Shown here piece after piece: positions 30,078-32,567 of a DNA stretch of 32,567 nt. Each line of letters opens with the position of its first letter. Position 1 is the first letter of the stretch. The position numbers and the translations under genes were made by a program. Source of the stretch: a virus; IMG/VR virus record IMGVR_UViG_3300049225_000447, positions 1 through 32,567 of that record; one strand, given 5' to 3'. The notes beneath the pieces are model-generated. The model was not told the origin of the DNA. It was given only the letters and a program-made list of their open reading frames with translations, and made no database searches.

Positions 30078-30437
30078 ATGAATATGAGTTATGAGTGGAA
30101 GATTACGGCTTTAAAGCAAGCACCCACGTTAGACGGATTGTCGAATGTAATCACAAATATAAATTTCGAATATAAAGGAACAGATGCCGACTCAGGTGAA
30201 TCTGCTGTGTTTTATGGGGCTTGTCCTACAGGTGCACCTGATTCTGAAAACTTCACAGCTATAGGTGATCTTACCGAAGCAGATGTTATTGCTTGGGCAC
30301 AGGCTAATCATCCTACAGACCATATGGACGAAGTTATTCAAAAAGAAATAAGCGCAAAAATTACACCAACAAATGTAGAAGTAACGGGAGATGATGTTTC
30401 CTGGTTGGATTCAGAAGAATCTGAATCATCAGAATAA
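30078..30437 (+). CDS. Small acidic protein (SYEWKITALK type)
   Basis: The 119-residue protein begins MNMSYEWKITALKQAPTLDG and contains IGDLTEADVIAWAQANHPTD. The SYxWK(I/V)xxLK opening and the DVIAWAQ helix match a family of marine phage proteins of unknown function found near tail genes. The C-terminus is an acidic Ser/Glu tail. Met3 could be the true start. Confidence 0.68.
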   Translation: MNMSYEWKITALKQAPTLDGLSNVITNINFEYKGTDADSGESAVFYGACPTGAPDSENFTAIGDLTEADVIAWAQANHPTDHMDEVIQKEISAKITPTNVEVTGDDVSWLDSEESESSE

Positions 30438-30445
30438 CCATTAAC

Positions 30446-30459
30446 CACAATTAATTGTG
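30446..30459. promoter_or_regulatory. Perfect 14-bp palindrome
   Basis: CACAATTAATTGTG just after the stop at 30437 and upstream of the promoter-like element at 30497. It could be an operator for a dimeric regulator. Its central AT-rich part makes a terminator hairpin unlikely. Confidence 0.35.
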
Positions 30460-30496
30460 TTATAGAAGATGTTCCGTGGCGAGCAAAAAAAATTAG

Positions 30497-30504
30497 TATA
30501 TTTG
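30497..30504 (+). promoter_or_regulatory. Bacteroidota-type -7 element (TAnnTTTG)
   Basis: TATATTTG in the gap before the coiled-coil gene matches the Bacteroidota -7 consensus TAnnTTTG. A convincing -33 TTG box is not visible at the usual 19-21 bases upstream, so the assignment rests on the -7 element. It would begin a transcript about 15-20 bases before 30525, covering the terminase genes. Confidence 0.4.
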
Positions 30505-30524
30505 TAAAAATATAATTTAGTAAA

Positions 30525-30791
30525 ATGGCAAAAAGTAAAAAACCAGAAGTGGTAAAACTTGATGATTCAGTTGTTGAAGAACTAAAACAACTAAGAACAG
30601 AACAATCCAACACACAGCTTGATATTGGCGCACTGTCTACACAGCAACACATTTTGCAAAACAGAATGGTTGATCTTGGTCAGCAACTCCAAGGAAAGTT
30701 AAATGAATTAGAGAAAGAGCACGGACATGGCTCTATCGACCTAGAAGCGGGTGAGCTTCATTTGGGTGCTCCAGACAATGGAAATTCGTAA
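30525..30791 (+). CDS. Coiled-coil small protein, 88 residues
   Basis: It begins MAKSKKPEVVKLDDSVVEEL and forms a single long helix with heptads (LKQLRTEQSNTQLDIGALST, MVDLGQQLQGKLNELEKEHG). The C-terminus GELHLGAPDNGNS is flexible. Found near terminase in many phages with unknown role. It overlaps the next gene by 14 bases. Confidence 0.65.
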   Translation: MAKSKKPEVVKLDDSVVEELKQLRTEQSNTQLDIGALSTQQHILQNRMVDLGQQLQGKLNELEKEHGHGSIDLEAGELHLGAPDNGNS

Positions 30792-31002
30792 AATATCCAT
30801 AGGGTCTGATTACAAGGGCAGCGCCATGCATTACATCGTTAACCAAGATGTTTTGAATGGCGCTTATACCATACACCTCATTGACTTTGATGAGGACAAA
30901 ATCTCTTTCCGTGTATATGTAGAAAAGAACAACGAAGTTTTTTTATGGAAAGAGTTCAATAAAAACATACCTGTATCTGTTGAGTACAATATAAACTTTT
31001 AG
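30778..31002 (+). CDS. Hypothetical protein, 74 residues (start at ATG 30778)
   Basis: The frame also extends to a GTG at 30751, but the ATG at 30778 gives the natural start MEIRKISIGSDYKGSAMHYI and a 14-base overlap. The sequence is beta-rich with an acidic centre (IDFDEDKISFRVYVEKNNEV). No family recognised. It stands immediately before the co-chaperonin-like gene. Confidence 0.6.
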   Translation: MEIRKISIGSDYKGSAMHYIVNQDVLNGAYTIHLIDFDEDKISFRVYVEKNNEVFLWKEFNKNIPVSVEYNINF

Positions 31003-31003
31003 G

Positions 31004-31558
31004 ATGAAATCTCCTTACTACTTCATTATCAAGCCGCTAGGCGACGAATACAATAATGAGGTGGAGATATCAGGGCAAAAAATCATAGTCAACTCTACGG
31101 TTGAGGATCATAAGCATGTAAATAGACTTGCGGAAGTTGTTTATGCTCCAAGCAGGAGTACAAAAGTCAAGTCTGGCGACATAATAGTCGTACATCACAA
31201 TATATTCAGGATATACTACGACATGAAAGGTAGGGCAAAGAAATCGCCCAACTACTTCAAAGATGGTATGTATTTTATAGATGAATATCAGTTTTATCTT
31301 TACAATGACGGAAAAGAGTGGAAGTCAGTTGGCAATTATTGCTTTGTCCAGCCAATAGATAAAGAAAATTCTTATCTTTATGAGGAGGGTACAGAGCTCA
31401 ACACCGGGTATGTTGTATACGATAATGATTACCTAAACGACCTTGGTGTTAAATTAGGCGATAAAGTAAACTTTACTAAAAACAGTGAGTATGAGTTTAC
31501 TATAAACGGCACTGTTTTGTACCGCATGAGAACTAACGATATATGCGCCTTGCTATGA
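31004..31558 (+). CDS. Tandem GroES-fold (gp31-like) co-chaperonin candidate
   Basis: The 184-residue protein seems to hold two GroES-like halves. In the first, YYFIIKPLGD (5-14) leads to a mobile-loop-like VEISGQKIIVNSTVED (20-35), VKSGDIIVVHHN (55-66) and the closing MYFIDEYQFYLY (89-100). In the second, NYCFVQPIDK (111-120) leads to VKLGDKVNF (149-157) and VLYRMRTNDICALL (171-184); these match GroES VKVGDIVIF and IMSESDILAIV. T4 gp31 is a single-domain GroES substitute for capsid folding; chloroplast Cpn20 is a natural tandem. Its place next to terminase suggests a virion-folding role. Fold inferred from motifs only. Confidence 0.62.
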   Translation: MKSPYYFIIKPLGDEYNNEVEISGQKIIVNSTVEDHKHVNRLAEVVYAPSRSTKVKSGDIIVVHHNIFRIYYDMKGRAKKSPNYFKDGMYFIDEYQFYLYNDGKEWKSVGNYCFVQPIDKENSYLYEEGTELNTGYVVYDNDYLNDLGVKLGDKVNFTKNSEYEFTINGTVLYRMRTNDICALL

Positions 31559-31833
31559 AGGATGTAAATAAAATAAAAGAAAGAATCATAAGGGCTGGGC
31601 ATGAGGCTGTCAACCAGCTTATAAAGGTTGCAGAAGAGGAGATCATAAAGCCAGACCCAGATGATGAGCTTGCTGCAGACAGGTTAAAAAATGCTGCTGC
31701 TACAAAAAAACTAGCGATATTCGATGCGTTTGAGATACTTAATAGAATCGAAAACGAAAAGAATTTGATAGAGAACCCAGAGGAGGAGAAAACTAACTTA
31801 ACAGGTGGCTTTGCAGAACGAAGATCTAAATAA
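31555..31833 (+). CDS. Terminase small subunit
   Basis: The 92-residue protein begins MKDVNKIKERIIRAGHEAVN (start chosen at the ATGA overlap; an upstream ATG at 31543 is possible). The pattern ELAADRLKNAAATKKLAIFD, then AFEILNRIE, is that of TerS-like proteins in Bacteroidota phages as I know them. Location directly before TerL, with 29 bases of overlap, supports it. It would mark the packaging site and load TerL. Confidence 0.7.
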   Translation: MKDVNKIKERIIRAGHEAVNQLIKVAEEEIIKPDPDDELAADRLKNAAATKKLAIFDAFEILNRIENEKNLIENPEEEKTNLTGGFAERRSK

Positions 31834-32567
31834 CTTAGGTGTTGTACTAAAGGACTTTATACCAAAAAAGATCTTAGATGACACGAACAAAAAGAAGGGG
31901 TTCCGTTATGGGTATGACCCTGATATAGATGCTGTTGTAATATCTAAAGACGGTACGGTAGGGGATGTGGTCAGAATTAATCATTTAAACATAGCTCTTC
32001 CAAAAAAACCTGCGGATATTCATAAAAGGGCAGCTAAACGGAAAGATCAGTTCTGGGAAGCATCTGAGTACCCAAAACAACTACATCCATTACAGACAAT
32101 CTTTCAGTGGAATGAAATGCCACGTGACTTCAAAGAAACTTGGGTTCCTTATATAGAAAAGGAGTTTAACTACAGAGAAAACGGTTATTGGTTTTACAAT
32201 AATGGAACACCAACTTACATTACAGGTAGCCACTACATGTACTTACAATGGACTAAAATTGATGTAGGTAAGCCTGAGTACAGGGAGTCAAATAGAATAT
32301 TTTTTATATTCTGGGAAGCCTGTAAAGCAGATGCTAGGTGTTATGGGATGTGTTACTTAAAGAACAGACGATCTGGATTCTCTTTTATGTCATCTGCAGA
32401 AACTGTCAATCAGGCCACTATAACATCAGATGCTAGGTTTGGGATATTGTCAAAGACAGGTGCTGATGCAAAGAAGATGTTTACAGATAAGGTTGTACCT
32501 ATATCCGTCAACTATCCATTCTTTTTTAAACCCATACAAGATGGTATGGATAGGCCGAAGTCTGAGT
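31805..32567 (+). CDS. Terminase large subunit, partial (5' part)
   Basis: The open frame starts at GTG 31805 (or TTG 31811) and runs to the window edge. It includes TWVPYIEKEFNYRENGYWFY, ITGSHYMYLQWTKIDVGKPE, RIFFIFWEACKADARCYGMC and a packaging-ATPase Walker A region, YLKNRRSGFSFMSSAETVN, where K-N-R-R-S-G-F-S replaces the usual GKS/T ending. The GSHYMYLQW segment is a strong TerL mark in flavobacterial phages. The C-terminal nuclease domain is outside the window. There is no ATG, so the start codon is not certain. Confidence 0.85.
   Translation, partial: MALQNEDLNNLGVVLKDFIPKKILDDTNKKKGFRYGYDPDIDAVVISKDGTVGDVVRINHLNIALPKKPADIHKRAAKRKDQFWEASEYPKQLHPLQTIFQWNEMPRDFKETWVPYIEKEFNYRENGYWFYNNGTPTYITGSHYMYLQWTKIDVGKPEYRESNRIFFIFWEACKADARCYGMCYLKNRRSGFSFMSSAETVNQATITSDARFGILSKTGADAKKMFTDKVVPISVNYPFFFKPIQDGMDRPKSE

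Noticed and set aside
1-32567. CRISPR arrays, insertion sequences, integrase or lysogeny genes
   Set aside because: No spaced repeat array, transposase, recombinase of integrase type, or repressor was recognised; the gene content fits a lytic phage.

Overview
This window is a piece of a tailed double-stranded DNA phage genome (Caudoviricetes), most likely one that infects a marine member of the Bacteroidota. The phage call rests on the two terminase subunits, several tail-fibre genes, a holin-like protein, T7-type replication and recombination genes, and dozens of tiny genes packed with ATGA or TAATG overlaps. The host call is inference: start codons are preceded by A/T-rich leaders rather than Shine-Dalgarno sites, one TATATTTG element fits the Bacteroidota -7 consensus TAnnTTTG, and the small accessory proteins are of types familiar from marine phages.

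The left half (1-14800) is read from the minus strand. In order of transcription (right to left) it begins with small accessory genes (14771 down to about 8150). Then come an HTH protein and a sigma-70-family factor, an Erf annealing protein, a RecE-like PD-(D/E)XK nuclease, an SSB, a T7 gp4-like primase-helicase, thymidylate synthase, a GIY-YIG/MazG fusion, a second MazG-like protein, a T7 endonuclease I-like resolvase, and the start of ribonucleotide reductase beta (cut by the window edge). Together these copy and recombine DNA and remodel the host nucleotide pool. Eight copies of one fixed-spacing promoter-like element punctuate the accessory genes. A 94-nt tRNA/tmRNA-like RNA without an anticodon arm lies at 11728-11821.

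The divergent intergenic region (about 13.8-15.1 kb) holds iteron-like repeats of GCTATAC, a GC-rich foldable stretch, and outward promoters on both strands. It is the best origin/control candidate in the window.

The right half (15089-32567) is read from the plus strand and is a late module. It has a basic small protein, a repeat-rich tail fibre, an Asp-box (sialidase-like propeller) tail protein, groEL followed by groES, a winged-helix-like protein, a run of lysine-rich micro-proteins, a holin-like protein, three more tail-fibre proteins (the last with an S74 autoprocessing chaperone domain), several small proteins, a protein that appears to be a tandem GroES-fold co-chaperonin, and the small and large terminase subunits (the latter cut by the window edge).

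The most distinctive biology is the chaperonin set (GroEL, GroES and a tandem GroES-like protein within the structural genes), the phage sigma factor with a matching family of conserved promoters, and the tRNA/tmRNA-like RNA.
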